64,000 nucleotides of DNA from Caprimulgus europaeus. Lineage: Eukaryota; Chordata; Aves; Caprimulgiformes; Caprimulgidae. Location of the stretch: positions 7,427,054 through 7,491,053 of the forward strand of contig OU015529.1 of assembly GCA_907165065.1 (NCBI GenBank). The letters run 5' to 3'. Position numbers and translations under genes: made by a program. Of this stretch, positions 1-26,640 are shown one piece after another (positions within the stretch are counted from its first letter, which is position 1; each line of letters starts with the position of its first letter). The notes under the pieces are model-generated. The model made no database searches. It was not told the origin of the DNA and was given only the letters and a program-made list of their open reading frames with translations.

Positions 1-1995
1 AAAGGTGTGGAAAAATGTTCTGTTCAGGCTTTATGCAGTGCACACTCCTAGATGTGGTAGTGGTATAAACAGTCCCTCCTAAACAGGACCAGGAGTTAAA
101 ATAGCACCAGAAGCACAGACTGGTTCCCCAGATGAATACAGGATATCCTCTTCTCAATCAAACTTGCTTAAGACTACCTGAGGACAGCATGAACTAGAAG
201 TACCATGGCACTATACACTAATCCTCAGCTACTCTAGAGTAACAATAGAGAAGACAAACCCCCAGAGCTGCTGTTTTCAATTCCTGAGCAGACCCTGTGC
301 TTTGATCTGCAGAGATTCCCGTCGTAGGAACCACATATTCCTGTTGCCACAAGACAATACCTGTGACAAAGTGAACTAGAACAACTAGGACTCAAAGTAG
401 CATCTGTAAATATCCAACAGTAGAAGGTAAAGGTAGAGAAAATCACCTAAAACCTGAAAATTCATAGAGATCCTGAAAGAGTCAAATTAAACTTAATGTT
501 ACATCTAATTGCAGTAGGCCTTCCTTCTAAAGTTCAGGTAATTTTTATTAATAGCATTAAAAATATGTAACCTGTAATTACTGTTTTGTACTAGTTTGAT
601 GTTCCATGGGAAACTCAGAGGCATGACTCATTTCATTCATAAGAGTCATTGCTTGGCAGGTCTCCAGGACAGGAATTCAAGTGAAAAAGGAAGTCAGATT
701 AGTTGACCAAAAGGAAATAAATCAGATTATTTGAATATTTGCTAGACAGGGAACAGAAAATTGGCATGAGAAGAATTTGACACTGAAGCAGGTTTTGTAC
801 ACAATAGCAGCCCTCATGAAGTTTGATGTAAGGATGTCAGTGTTGGTCACAGGGCTGCGCTCTCTTCTCCTTTCTTCCTCACATAAAAAGACTCTACGCA
901 TTGATAGAAAATTGAAAATTCTGTTAAGTAGCCAACAGTCTCTTCTGTAGCTTCAGCAGTCACTGACTTTTTGAATACAAATGCTTCAAGATTGCTGAAA
1001 GCCAGGGAGGAGCTCTTTCCACCGTTTTTCTCATAGAAGAACCTGTGAGAAGTCGGTTTGTTGTGGGAGAACTGGAGATTATCCTGAAATTTGGCTTTTT
1101 AAGTTACAAATACAATAAATTTGTAATTATAAAATGAAATGCAGGTGAACATCTGAGTACCTAATTTGTGTGCACTACCAGTGCCAATTTATTTCCTTGT
1201 GGAAATAAGGAGCACAACGTTTGGATACAAATTGTGTCATGAAATTAAACTTGCTTTCTGAAAATGTATCCCTACCAAACATAGAAATGTACAGGTCATA
1301 AAGACATCACAAATCTTTCAATTTTTTGAAAGTTCTCAAATTAGTTCATATTAGGAAAGTATCATGCAGCATAATGGTCCAATATCTTGCTAGAAAAAAT
1401 GGCAATGAATATCCAATATCAATACATTTATCAATTACCACTTATCTGTATACCAAATGCAATCAATTATTAAATGTAAATAAAATAAATCTCTTAAAAA
1501 TTGATTTCCCAGATGAGAGGAAAAACTAGTTAGCAAGCTGAGTGTGAAATTTACATGTAGTTCATGAAAAAGTGATTACTTACGGAATTAATTGATTTTA
1601 GAAATGAATCTGAGGATGTAAAATTATGGCATAAAAAGGAAATGAATCTGAAGATCTGTTTTATGTCCATGAAAATGGTGTTTGTTTTCTCCTTCCATAC
1701 ACAGCCAATCCCAGAAGCTGTGATCCACCAAGAAATCCCTACTCAAAGACATATTCCCTATTATCCATCTTCACAACACTTAAAACACTTGCCCCATCTC
1801 ATTCACCTCATAGCTGAACTGTTTGTCCACAACTGGGTTGTATCCTGTTTGGGTGTCAGCAATTCCTTTCTCAGGAGTCTTGATACTGAGATTTTGTTTT
1901 CAACCTGTCAAATCATCCCTCAAAATCACACCTTCTTAAAAATTGTTTCAGCCACGAAACCTCCCGTCTTCCAGACACGTTTCAATGCTAGTGAT
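1..1995. other. Upstream intergenic DNA, no gene seen
   Basis: AT-rich unique-looking sequence with no recognisable coding exon, RNA gene or young repeat. The short open frames here have no family resemblance and no splice-site support. Confidence 0.6.
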
Positions 1996-2157
1996 CACAC
2001 AGAATCACAGAATGTGAGGGATTGGAAGGAGCCTCGAAAGATGATCCAGTCCAATCCCCCTGCCGGAGCAGGAACACCTAAATGAGATCACACAGGAAGG
2101 CATCCAGGCGGGTCTTGAATGTCTCCAGAGAAGGAGACTCCACAACCTCCCTGGTGT
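1996..2157 (-). mobile_element. CR1 LINE 3' fragment, antisense
   Basis: Read on the minus strand, this is the 3' end of an avian CR1 element. The tail near 1996-2020 is the complement of the usual CR1 ending (TTCTGTGATTCTGTG), followed by the GGATCATCTTTCGAGGC-type block and the 'CTCCAGAGAAGGAGACTCCAC' segment in reverse. Similarity stops near 2155, so the copy is strongly 5'-truncated. The frames over it are repeat-derived. Confidence 0.88.
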
Positions 2158-2747
2158 CAGCCTTATCCCTTCTAAATACTTGTTTGTTTGGTGGCTCACC
2201 TATGAAAGCTGAAGGGAAAAGAAGGTGTAAGAGAATCTTCCAAATAAGCAAGTCCATAACTGAATGTTCTGCACAGACTTGCTGTTCACCTTTGAAGCAC
2301 CTAGCACGGTGCTATTTGACTCAGAATTCCTGATGAGTTTCTAAGAGTTTTTCCCACATTCTTGGAGCATTTTAAGGAAAATATGAGCTCCGATGCTGTA
2401 AGTCGATCACAATGAACAACCTTGGAAGAGCTAGGACGAGGCTTTTTGAGGTTTTCTCTTTACCACATGAATCCCAGACACTAGTGGGAATTTTAAAAGA
2501 ATTTTTCCATCCTTGAAGGGTAAGGTTGCAGACCCCAGTCACTCTGTCCCAGTGTGAAGACTTTGGCATTGTCCAAATTACAAGGTTTGCTTTTGGAATA
2601 GACACAACACTCCTTTAAGGCAACCAGGTTTGCTGTAATAAATGTCACCTGTGTTTCTTCCAGAGTACTGCCGTTAATTCTGACAAAGCCACCTCAATTG
2701 CACAGGTTGGGCTGTCAGACCCTCCTGGAGCTCTCCCGGGTGTGAGC
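2158..2747. other. Unassigned spacer between two CR1 copies
   Basis: No gene, RNA or clear repeat is recognised. The open frames on both strands are short and show no family features. Confidence 0.45.
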
Positions 2748-3190
2748 AATGGCAAGGGAGCTGGGGAAGGGGCTGCAGCACAAGTGCGCTGAGTTCCCGG
2801 CTGAGGGAACTGGAGTTGTTGAGCCTGGAGAAAAGGAGGCTGAGGGGAGACCTTCTGGCTCTGTCCAACTGCCTGAAAGGAGGGTGGAGAGAGGTGGGGG
2901 TGGGTCTGTTCAACCAAGGAACAAGTGACAGGACAAGAGGAAATGGTCTCAAGTTGTGCCCAGGGAAGTTGAGATTGTATGTGAGGAAGAATTTCTTTGC
3001 TGGAAGGGTTCTCAGGCTTTGGAAGGGGTTGCCCAGGGCAGGGGTGGAGTCCCCATCCCTGGAGGGATTTACAAGAGGTGTAGATGTGGTGCTGAGGGAC
3101 ATGGGTTAGGGGGCACGGGGGTGTCGGGCTGACAGTTGGACCGGATGATCTCTGAGGTCTTTTCCAACCTTAATGACTCTATGACTCGAT
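2748..3190 (+). mobile_element. CR1 LINE 3' fragment, sense
   Basis: A CR1 copy in + orientation. It starts in the 'GAGCCTGGAGAAAAGGAGGC' region and runs through the C-terminal part of ORF2 to the typical tail (TTGGACCGGATGATCTCTGA, then TTTTCCAACCTTAATGACTC). It is 5'-truncated like most CR1 copies. It ends only a few tens of bases before the CpG island of FAM204A. A copy with the same internal features lies at about 61345-61770. Confidence 0.9.
2816..3109 (+). pseudogene. CR1 ORF2 C-terminal remnant
   Basis: This open stretch inside the CR1 copy encodes the well-known C-terminal end of CR1 ORF2 (the reverse transcriptase protein), including [12 protein letters not shown], a VRKNFF-type block and ESPSLEGF followed by RDMG. 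It lacks the endonuclease and the catalytic reverse transcriptase motifs, so it is a dead 5'-truncated fragment. The frame stays open because the insertion is moderately young or by chance. It should not be annotated as a host gene. Confidence 0.85.
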
Positions 3191-3288
3191 TGTATGAAGT
3201 TGCTCTGTCACTGCGAGGACGAGACCCTACGCCCCCACCGCCCCCTGGGCAGACCCCCGTGCCCGGTCAGTCTGCACCGCCTCCCTCT

Positions 3289-3309
3289 GGGACCGGGGCC
3301 GGGGCCGGG
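3289..3309 (+). other. Predicted G-quadruplex motif in promoter
   Basis: Four G-runs (3289-3291, 3295-3298, 3301-3304, 3307-3309) with loops of 3, 2 and 2 bases. This fits the canonical G4 pattern and sits about 150 bases upstream of the inferred start of FAM204A transcription. Confidence 0.6.
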
Positions 3310-3419
3310 ACTGCCCCCCCCCGCCCCACACAGCCCGCCCCGCCGCGCGGCGCCGCTGGCCCCGCCCAGTTGTCATGGAGACCAGAGAGGCCGGGCCTGA
3401 GGCAGCAAAGCGCCCGTTG

Positions 3420-3443
3420 ATTGGCTTCGGGGCAGTGCCCAAT
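3420..3443. promoter_or_regulatory. Inverted pair of CCAAT boxes (NF-Y type)
   Basis: ATTGG at 3420-3424 and CCAAT at 3439-3443 face opposite ways, 14 bases apart. Each has a good NF-Y context (GATTGGCT and CCCAATCAG). They lie about 30-65 bases upstream of the end of exon 1, the usual position for NF-Y in TATA-less promoters. Confidence 0.7.
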
Positions 3444-3444
3444 C

Positions 3445-3484
3445 AGCGAGCGGGGTGTTCCAGGGGTCCCAAGATGGCGGGCAG
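3445..3484 (+). other. FAM204A: FAM204A exon 1 (5' UTR), 3' end at 3484
   Basis: The 3' boundary is set by the donor GCAG|GTAAAC (exon ends at 3484), which joins to the acceptor TTTACAG|TGAC before exon 2 at 4176. The 5' end is not determined; 3445 is a placeholder downstream of the CCAAT pair. A YY1-like core AAGATGGCGG occupies 3471-3480, typical of start-proximal positions in CpG-island promoters. Its ATG (3474) opens a short upstream ORF. Confidence 0.6.
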
Positions 3485-4203
3485 GTAAACACGGCTGCGG
3501 GGATCCTGCGCCGGGGCTGTGGTGGGGGGAGGTGGTGGTTGGTGCGCCGGTTGGTCCGTGGTGCCGTCGGGCTTGCGGGGGCTGGAGGGACCGGGGGTGC
3601 CGTCTGCGCTCCCTCACCCTGCATTGGAGCGGCGTTTCGTCCGGAGCGGGCTGCCCTCGCTTCCCCGGCCTAGCGCTCCCCGAGCGGGCTCCTCTCCCCG
3701 GGGCCCGGAGGAGCTCACCGGAGCTTTGCCAGCCAGGAGGGAGGCGGCTCGGGGAGGCGGTTGCGCTGTCCTGGGAAGCGATCGGGTGGAAGGGCTGGAT
3801 GTGCTTTCCTGCTGCCCGGGGAGAGAGGCAAGAGGCGTTTACTGTAATATCGCCCTTAAACTGAGAGCAGCTGTAAGCAAATGCGAAATGGCAACACATT
3901 AAAGAACAAGGATGGAAAAAAGAGAGCTAATAGACCTTAAAGAACAAGGAAGAAAAAAAGAATGCCAGTAGCTTCAATCTTAACTTCTTTCTGAAACAGT
4001 GAGTATTAGAAGCTTTATAACAGTGTTTGTCTAAAACATCTAATGATAAGATAATTTGTTCAAGAGAAAATAAAATATTTCTGATGATGTGTTTTGCTGT
4101 TTCTGTTTCTTCTGCAGGCTAATTATGTTTTTAGCTTGGAATAGGTAAGCTGACATAACTCTGGTGTCTTTACAGTGACTTGAAGTGGCTTGGACTTGCT
4201 TAA
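3474..4203 (+). promoter_or_regulatory. uORF split across exons 1 and 2 of FAM204A
   Basis: The ATG at 3474-3476 lies within the YY1-like motif. Splicing exon 1 (to 3484) to exon 2 (from 4176) gives a 12-codon frame, MAGSDLKWLGLA, ending at TAA 4201-4203. Only 8 bases separate this stop from the main FAM204A ATG at 4212. The context AAGATGG is good (A at -3, G at +4). Such a close uORF would be expected to reduce main-frame initiation or force reinitiation. It depends on the transcript starting upstream of 3474. Confidence 0.5.
4118..4144 (+). other. Possible alternative 27-base 5' UTR exon
   Basis: A pyrimidine-rich acceptor (TTTCTTCTGCAG, AG at 4116-4117) and a strong donor (ATAG|GTAAGC, GT at 4145-4146) bracket 27 bases in intron 1. 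Its length is a multiple of three, so including it would lengthen the uORF in frame by 9 codons. The distance to the exon 2 acceptor (about 30 bases) is too short for normal splicing of an intron between them. Joint inclusion with exon 2 at 4176 is therefore unlikely, and a cryptic site pair is the more probable reading. Confidence 0.15.
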
Positions 4204-4211
4204 ACTGGAAG

Positions 4212-20169
<15,958 letters not shown>

Positions 20170-20233
20170 TCCATCTTGTTTTCCTCAGGAGTTAAATACC
20201 CGTTTTTACTTGAAGAATCTTTGTGGGCAACTT

Positions 20234-20235
<2 letters not shown>

Positions 20236-20302
<67 letters not shown>
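20236..20302. repeat. (CA)n microsatellite in the 3' UTR
   Basis: 67 bases of uninterrupted AC/CA dinucleotides (about 33 units), beginning 67 bases after the FAM204A stop codon. A tract this long and pure is likely to vary in length. Confidence 0.97.
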
Positions 20303-20306
<4 letters not shown>

Positions 20307-20511
20307 CCCCAAACCAAAACCTAGCACATCAAATTCCTTGTGTTTCCCTTAAGGCTGTTAAGCTGTTTTGGCTCTCTCTTATAATGTAGCAAAAATACTA
20401 TCTGAACATCAGTACTATGTTAAATACAGTATTTTTTTCCAAAACATGAAAATCTAAGGTAATGCATTGTAGAATGGATTTGGAGTCTGGTAGAGAGCTC
20501 TCTAAAGCTGG

Positions 20512-20517
20512 AATAAA
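20512..20517 (+). terminator. Polyadenylation signal AATAAA
   Basis: Canonical hexamer 343 bases after the stop. TGTGTTCTGTGCT (20532-20544) and TGTGTGGG (about 20560) downstream provide the expected GT-rich element. Confidence 0.55.
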
Positions 20518-20664
20518 ATACTTGGTCCAAATGTGTTCTGTGCTGCACTGGAGTTACAATGTGTGGGTACAAGGAGAGGGATAAGTTTCCCTGCTAAGGC
20601 TGTACAGACTTGGTGCAGTAAGTACTACTCTTCTGATTGTTTGAAAGTTGTGGGTGGGGCATGA

Positions 20665-20670
20665 AATAAA
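20665..20670 (+). terminator. Alternative polyadenylation signal AATAAA
   Basis: A second canonical hexamer with weaker downstream GT content. Further AATAAA copies follow at about 20727-20745. Confidence 0.35.
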
Positions 20671-23600
20671 GAAAAGCAAAACCACCATGCCTGTTTGAAA
20701 ATATTATTTATGCATCTATGAGCTTAATAAATATAAACAGAAATAAATGGGCTGTAAAAAGTCCATCTTCCCTCTCCTGGGAGGATCTGGTACTGTTTGT
20801 CATGTCCTGCTGCTGTATTTTTTAGAGTACTTCAAATTTCCATTTTCCTTTCCTTCCCAGGAACTCAAGTTTTAAAAGTCCCAGTTTCTTTGAGCAGATG
20901 AGGTATAAAAATATGTATTTTGAAAAATATTTGAAATACATCATGTTGGGCAGTTAGCTACACCCAAGAAACAAATGCAGATTTTACTCCAAGTCAAATG
21001 TTTCACAGATCGATTAAGATTTGAATGTTTATTATAAGATTATAACAAGAATTTATGATAATGTTTCTTCAAAACTACTCTCAGTGAAAAGCAAGGACAC
21101 ATTCAGAACTAATAACTTTTCTCCCTGAAGCTCTTGCATATATGTTTAGTCACCAAAATGCCTGAATTGAATTGGTAATGTAAATGTCAGTTATTGTTAA
21201 CCAAGATTAATATGTTTCAGGCCAAAGGTATGGTATTAGCGTGATGGTGATTTACTAGGTAAGTACTTGAGGCTAAAACAACTTGCCAACAAATAGCAAT
21301 TTGAAGTTTTACAGTACCAATTCGAAGAGTTTAGGTTTGCAGCCCAACATGGAATAGTGCATTTTTGTTCATTAGCCCTCAGGATGTTTGATTCTTTTTC
21401 TTTTTTTCAGCAGAACATCGTATTTCTTTCACAAAGATGAGAGTGAGTTTGCAATATGGTAATCTGCAGTTAGCTGTAATTAGTTATGATGACAGAGTTG
21501 AATACAATTGCCAGGATTGTAAATCAGGGGCTACACAGGTTTCTGCAGTATAACATCATAAATCTCACACTATGGTTTACAAACTATATGAGCTTTAGAA
21601 GCTTTGGTGTGGAAGGAAGTGATAATCTCTTTGTAAAGTAATTATAAAGGTAAGTTGCATGTTTACTTGCATAAACAGGTTACACCATGAACCTCCAAGA
21701 TTTTTCTCAATTCCAAATGTTCCTGTCCTAAACTTTTAGGCACTCTGTCCATAATTTCAGTTCTTTTTTTTTTAAGCAGCTGGCAGATGAGTGTTAGATA
21801 CAGTTGACCTTTCTGTTTGTTATATACTGAAAAGCAGAATGATGCTGATAATTTTGTGCTGAAAACATCAGCAGTATTCCATTAAACATTTCAAAGCAGC
21901 GTATATTAAACAAATGCTATACACTTCCTTGTAACTGTTGCTCTTAATAGTAACAGTATTTATTAGTCAAATAAAGACCTTGATTTAATTGCAAGGATCA
22001 GTGCTGTTTGATATGCAAATATGCTTTAAAAGAAATCCAAACCCTCAAAAAAGTTATTGTCTGAGAACTTGCCATGTTGTATTTGTCACAGCAGTGCATA
22101 CCCAGCCACCTGTAATATTTCTCACTTAAATTAACCAATTAGTTTTATGTTAGGCCATTAATGCTGTAGTATTTAGGAAGTATGCAGAATATCTGTGTTG
22201 GGTTACTTATGTGATGTATTTTAAAAACGATCACATTTCAAGTATTTTGATCTACCTAAAGTATTTGCTTAGAATATTAGTTAATTCCCAGAATTATACC
22301 ACATTTGAAAAACCTGATTAACTGGGAAAATACAAAACCCTAATACAGATTTATAGAGATCATCTGAATAATAAATGAATACATAACTGTACATTTAATA
22401 AACATCTTCCTAAATTGCTGATCTGATTCTAAGATGTCTTGCATCCCCAACACGTTTTTGTAGTTTTGTTCTGTGCTGTGAATTTTGGCCAAACAAGTAA
22501 AACTGTGTTCTGAGATTTAACTTTTCCCTGTTTTGTTTTTTTCAACAATCCAAATGCTTGTTTCAGTTAGCCGAAACCTTTTTAATCAGCTTAAATATAT
22601 AATCTCTTATACTGAACTAAATCTGAGATGTAGTAATAATTCTTTTAGCAAATGAAAAGTTTGCTCTATCTCCTCGTCTGACTGAAATTATGGATCTAGA
22701 GGAATGTACTTAAATTATTTCAGTACAATCTGTTGTGAAGCCAAATATTTATTAGGAGCTTATTTGATATGTTGGGTTGGGCAGCTGTTAAAAGGCCGCC
22801 TTGCCTGACCTCCTTCCTACCACTCAGAGAAAGGCTGAAATGCATGCACTAGTTTTGCCCCAATTATTTCTCCACCACAATTCCTTCTAACGTAGTCATG
22901 GTATCCTCTTGGATATCTGAAGTCATTTGAGGAAAAATCTTGTAGCTTCCCAAGTGCAGTTCTCTAGAGTAAACAGAAAACTAACTTTGAAAAGGGGAAT
23001 GTCTTCTTCACAATTACCCCCTGTTCTTTGAAAAAGGATTTTATCTTGAGCTAGGTGGTCTGATCAAAGCCAGCTCTGGTATGTGCCAGTGAGGCCTCTT
23101 AACCAAGTTCATGACTCAGGTGCTGTAACACAGTGAGGTGGTTGGGTATCTTTTGGTTTTACAATGGCATTGCTTGATGCCAGGTTGATGGCTCTGTGTG
23201 CCGTTCACCAAGCAGTGTGGATGCTTCTCGTTGTATGCTTCTCATTCATGTGCTTATCATACTTTTTCATTTCTGCTCCCATCTGGGGATAGTCCAGACT
23301 CAGTCTTGCAATTCTGTTGTGTTCAAAGGCCTACACAATCAAGAAATAAATTTTTTATCAGATCCTGTGATAAAATACAGCCAGATTCAAGTTTGACAAC
23401 AGCATACTAATACAATTACTGGTATTTCTTAATACTGCATTCCTGAGCTCCTAAACCAAAGAGTGGCTGCAGGGACAGTTTGACAGATAAAAACATATAT
23501 AGTTGTTAGAGTTTTAATAGTTTTTTGCCTGCAACCATAATCTGTATCATTATTTTTTTTTAGTTTAATTCTGTTGGAGAAGTTTCAAAGATAAATATGG

Positions 23601-24009
23601 TGTGTAATAAGCCTTTGCAACCTCTAATTTGTGAAGGAGTGTCTGTCCAGTTAATACTTGCTCATTGAAGCAAGGGGTTTTGAAATAGCTGAAGTACGAA
23701 CTGTAATTACTGATGTCTGTTTCCTATTCACCTATGGCTTCTGGCATTTGATCAAAAAATGTAATGTATTGCTTAATCTCAAGAGCATTCCCCACTTTCA
23801 AAAATATTTACTTTATGAGAATTGTACAGCACTAAATGACCTCAGCAAAACCAGAGTAGATTTTTATTTGGCATTGTTCATATGTAGTTAATCCACCAAC
23901 AAGTATTTTTCCTGTTATTTCTGAACGTTGGTAATTCAGATATGCCTGTATTTATAATGTACCTCTAGTGCAAGCTCAAAGCATTATAAAAAGTTTTAAA
24001 TATATTAAT

Positions 24010-24120
24010 AATAGGGCAAGTTTTTTACTTCACAAATGGGGTGGCTAAAAAGAGGAATACAAAGGTTGGGTGATTTACATAAGGGCAACCTACAGCCTGT
24101 CAGCAAATGGAATCTCCAGC
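24010..24120 (+). mobile_element. MIR-like ancient SINE relic
   Basis: The segment around 24050-24110 (AAAGGTTGGGTGATTTACAT, then GGGCAACCTACAGCCTGTCA) follows the MIR pattern of 'AGGTTAAGTGACTTGCCCAA', 'GGTCACACAGC' and then a tail. It is heavily diverged. Confidence 0.45.
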
Positions 24121-26439
24121 TTTGTGTGCAGTTTGTCAAAGCTAGAAATAACATGGAGAAAAGTCATGAACAAATGTGAGACAGGTGTCCAAATTTCTTT
24201 GAAAGCCATTGGGAATTGGGTACCTCATTACAGTCTGTCCTACTGAAAGGGTAAAAACCTGGGATATTGAATGCAGATGTTCCAGGCATCACAAGAGTGA
24301 GTGGAAGCCCTAATTTCATTTGAGAAAAGTTGCCATCTTTCTTGTTGAAAAAAGCCTGCATTGCTTTGATCTGGCTCCAGCTGTGTTGATTATACCATCA
24401 GATCTCGTCTTCCCGGTTTCCTTGGGACTGTGTGTAGCAGAATTGAGAAATTTTTCTATTTCTTTGCTTAGAGTCAGAATATAACATTTTCTCCTCAAAA
24501 AGCAGAAGAGTTAAACAGATACTAAGAATGCAAAGAGCCAACTTTATAATGAGCTCTACAGATTTTGCATGTGATGGTTCTTACCGTGCTCATTCTTTGA
24601 TTATGTCCATAAATATGATGGGCACCATCTGAGGAAGGAGAAAGCTATTTGCATTGAGAAGACAGCGTCATGCCAAGATGTTGGTTGGGTTTGAAATCAG
24701 AGAAGCATGTCAGTTATTGAACCATCATCCTAACTTAATTAGTACATTCATTTCTCTTGGAGTTTGCCAGGTATGCAGACTGCTTGGCTCATACAGATGA
24801 AGTGACTTCAGGTCAACGTACAGTGACCACAGATTGAAGTGAGCAGTTGTGTTTCTGTTGTGTGTCTCAGAATTGAGCTATCCTTTCGCAACTTTTTTTG
24901 CTGTAACTGAGTGCAAATTCATGTGATGTAAGAAAAAAATGGGGAAATAAAGATTCTTACTCAAATGAGAACCAGCTGCTTTTTATCAGATAGTGAAAGA
25001 GGGAGGATTTTTGCTCATTCTTTTTGGCAGCCTATCTGAAATGACCAGTATATTCATATATGCCAAACAGCAAGTGTAGATATTGAATAAAGCGTAATGC
25101 TGCCTGTGGAATCTCTTAGCTAGATGGTATCTATGGTATTTGAAAGCTTTCTGTGTAGAGAATTGGTTGCTGATCTTGTGGGGCCTTCCTTAATACTGAA
25201 ATGTCAGTTGGCCTCTACTGCTAGAGACTGTTAATTCCAAATTAGTAGCCCCCTGAATTTACCAGAACTGCTCAATGAGACAAGGAACAATCACCTGCAT
25301 CTTGTGATGAAAAAATCATGACATCCTGTTGTGAACTGAAGATTCCTAATGTAACTGAGGGATTGAGGTGGGATTGCTTTTGTGTGGTGTTTTGTGGTTT
25401 TTTTAAACATTGATTCCTCATCTGTAGAATTTATTAAAATACCTTCTCCACAATTGTATTCTAAGTATGTCCAACTACTGTCTGCAATAAGATAGGTTTC
25501 TAAGAAAGCCCTAAATAAAGCTAGGTCTAATATGGTCGTATGAACTGTAGATGCCCAAAGAACGTTGGAGTGTTGGCCCATTGCATGGTTCTGCTTCTAT
25601 TGCTGTCAAAGAAAGTAGCATGGCGCTGTTGTTTTTTCCCAGAATTAATGAAGAGAAGGTTGAGAGCAGCCTGCTACCAAGAGCTGTCCTGTCTGTTATC
25701 TGCTGAAGGAGTAGACAAGCTGCAAAAGGGGAGTCAGCCAAATGGGCATTTCCAATTTGTATACTTTTCTCTTTATAGAAATACGTTTGTAAAATGTCCT
25801 CCACTCCCACCACAGCAATGCCAAGGGCCTTTCCTGCAGGAATACAGACATCACAGAATACTCTCTGCTAAGAATTATTTCCTTTGTTTCTCTTGCTAGG
25901 TTTCTTTGTTGATTCTAACAAACAACGTTTTAAAATAAGCTTTGCTTTAGGTCACTTTAATTTTTAAAGAACAGCTCAGAGAAGGGATTTGGGTACACTT
26001 TGTCAAGCAAAAGCACATTTTTCCAGGCTCCTAAGGACTGCTGTTTCACATCATACCTTTAGCAGGCTTTTCAAAGATCTGTGTCCCATCTCACACCCTG
26101 GAGTGGACTGCCTGCCATTGGGGTCAGGATTTCAGGTTACCCATCTCTGGTGTGTTTGAGCAGTTGTTCCTTCCTTTCCAATCTCTTCTTCCTAAAGGAA
26201 AAAGTTTTATTTTTAAATAAATTCCTTTCAGTGATCCAGTTTAGAGTGCAACTCCACAAATTGGAGGAGTAGCAGAATGGGAGCAAAAGGAAGGGTGAGG
26301 TTCCTACAGAAGAGGAAAGAGAGGGAACGAATCTCTTACACTGACATGATCTGAGGTCACACTGTACTCAAGTTTTAGTCTGACACTGTCCCCATGGGAA
26401 TCAACCTGCATTGATTTTGATAGCTAATGATAATGCTGG

Positions 26440-26640
26440 TTGTTGTTAGATATAATTGTGGATTTGAAGCATAGCATCATTTGATGTAATTAATTTTCTT
26501 TTTAATAATTTGATCAAAAATCCCATGCTCCAGGAGTATGTTGCCAGTCCTTTTCATCATGAAAGTGGCACAATTTAGCTACAAGCTAATCTCCGGGGAT
26601 CATATTCTGCTGCCCTCAATCAAGAAGAGCCTTTACTCCA
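26440..26640. promoter_or_regulatory. Possible conserved non-coding block
   Basis: Unique sequence with several ATTA/TAAT cores (GATGTAATTAATTTTC near 26483, TTTAATAATTTGATC near 26500) followed by a better balanced stretch (CATGCTCCAGGAGTATG). There is no repeat or coding signal. The call rests on appearance only. Confidence 0.22.

Larger units (their letters stand above)
3210..3770 (+). promoter_or_regulatory. FAM204A: CpG-island promoter of FAM204A
   Basis: GC-rich, CpG-dense block in otherwise AT-rich DNA. It contains several GC boxes (CCCGCCCC and CCCCGCCC near 3330-3367), paired CCAAT boxes, a YY1-like motif and a clean splice donor after 3484. There is no TATA box near the inferred start, which fits a broad housekeeping-type promoter. 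The transcription start is probably between about 3445 and 3470, placed by the CCAAT-to-YY1 spacing rather than by data. All open frames over this block are GC-driven shadows. Confidence 0.85.
20170..20540 (+). other. FAM204A: FAM204A 3' UTR (approximate)
   Basis: The UTR begins after the TAA at 20169 and includes the long (CA)n tract. The first good AATAAA (20512-20517) has GT-rich sequence downstream, so cleavage near 20530-20540 is the simplest reading. Longer forms using the AATAAA at 20665 or those near 20727-20745 are possible. Confidence 0.6.

Noticed and set aside
2674-3102. Overlapping minus-strand frame of 142 codons
   Set aside because: It lies antisense to the CR1 copy and reflects its composition; the sense strand carries the ORF2 remnant.
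3421-3864. Plus-strand frames of 127-147 codons over the CpG island
   Set aside because: Composition-driven, reads across the exon 1 donor, and does not match FAM204A.
3267-3899. Minus-strand frame of 210 codons over the FAM204A promoter
   Set aside because: Proline, arginine and alanine-rich translation of a CpG island with no family features; stop codons are rare in such GC-rich DNA.
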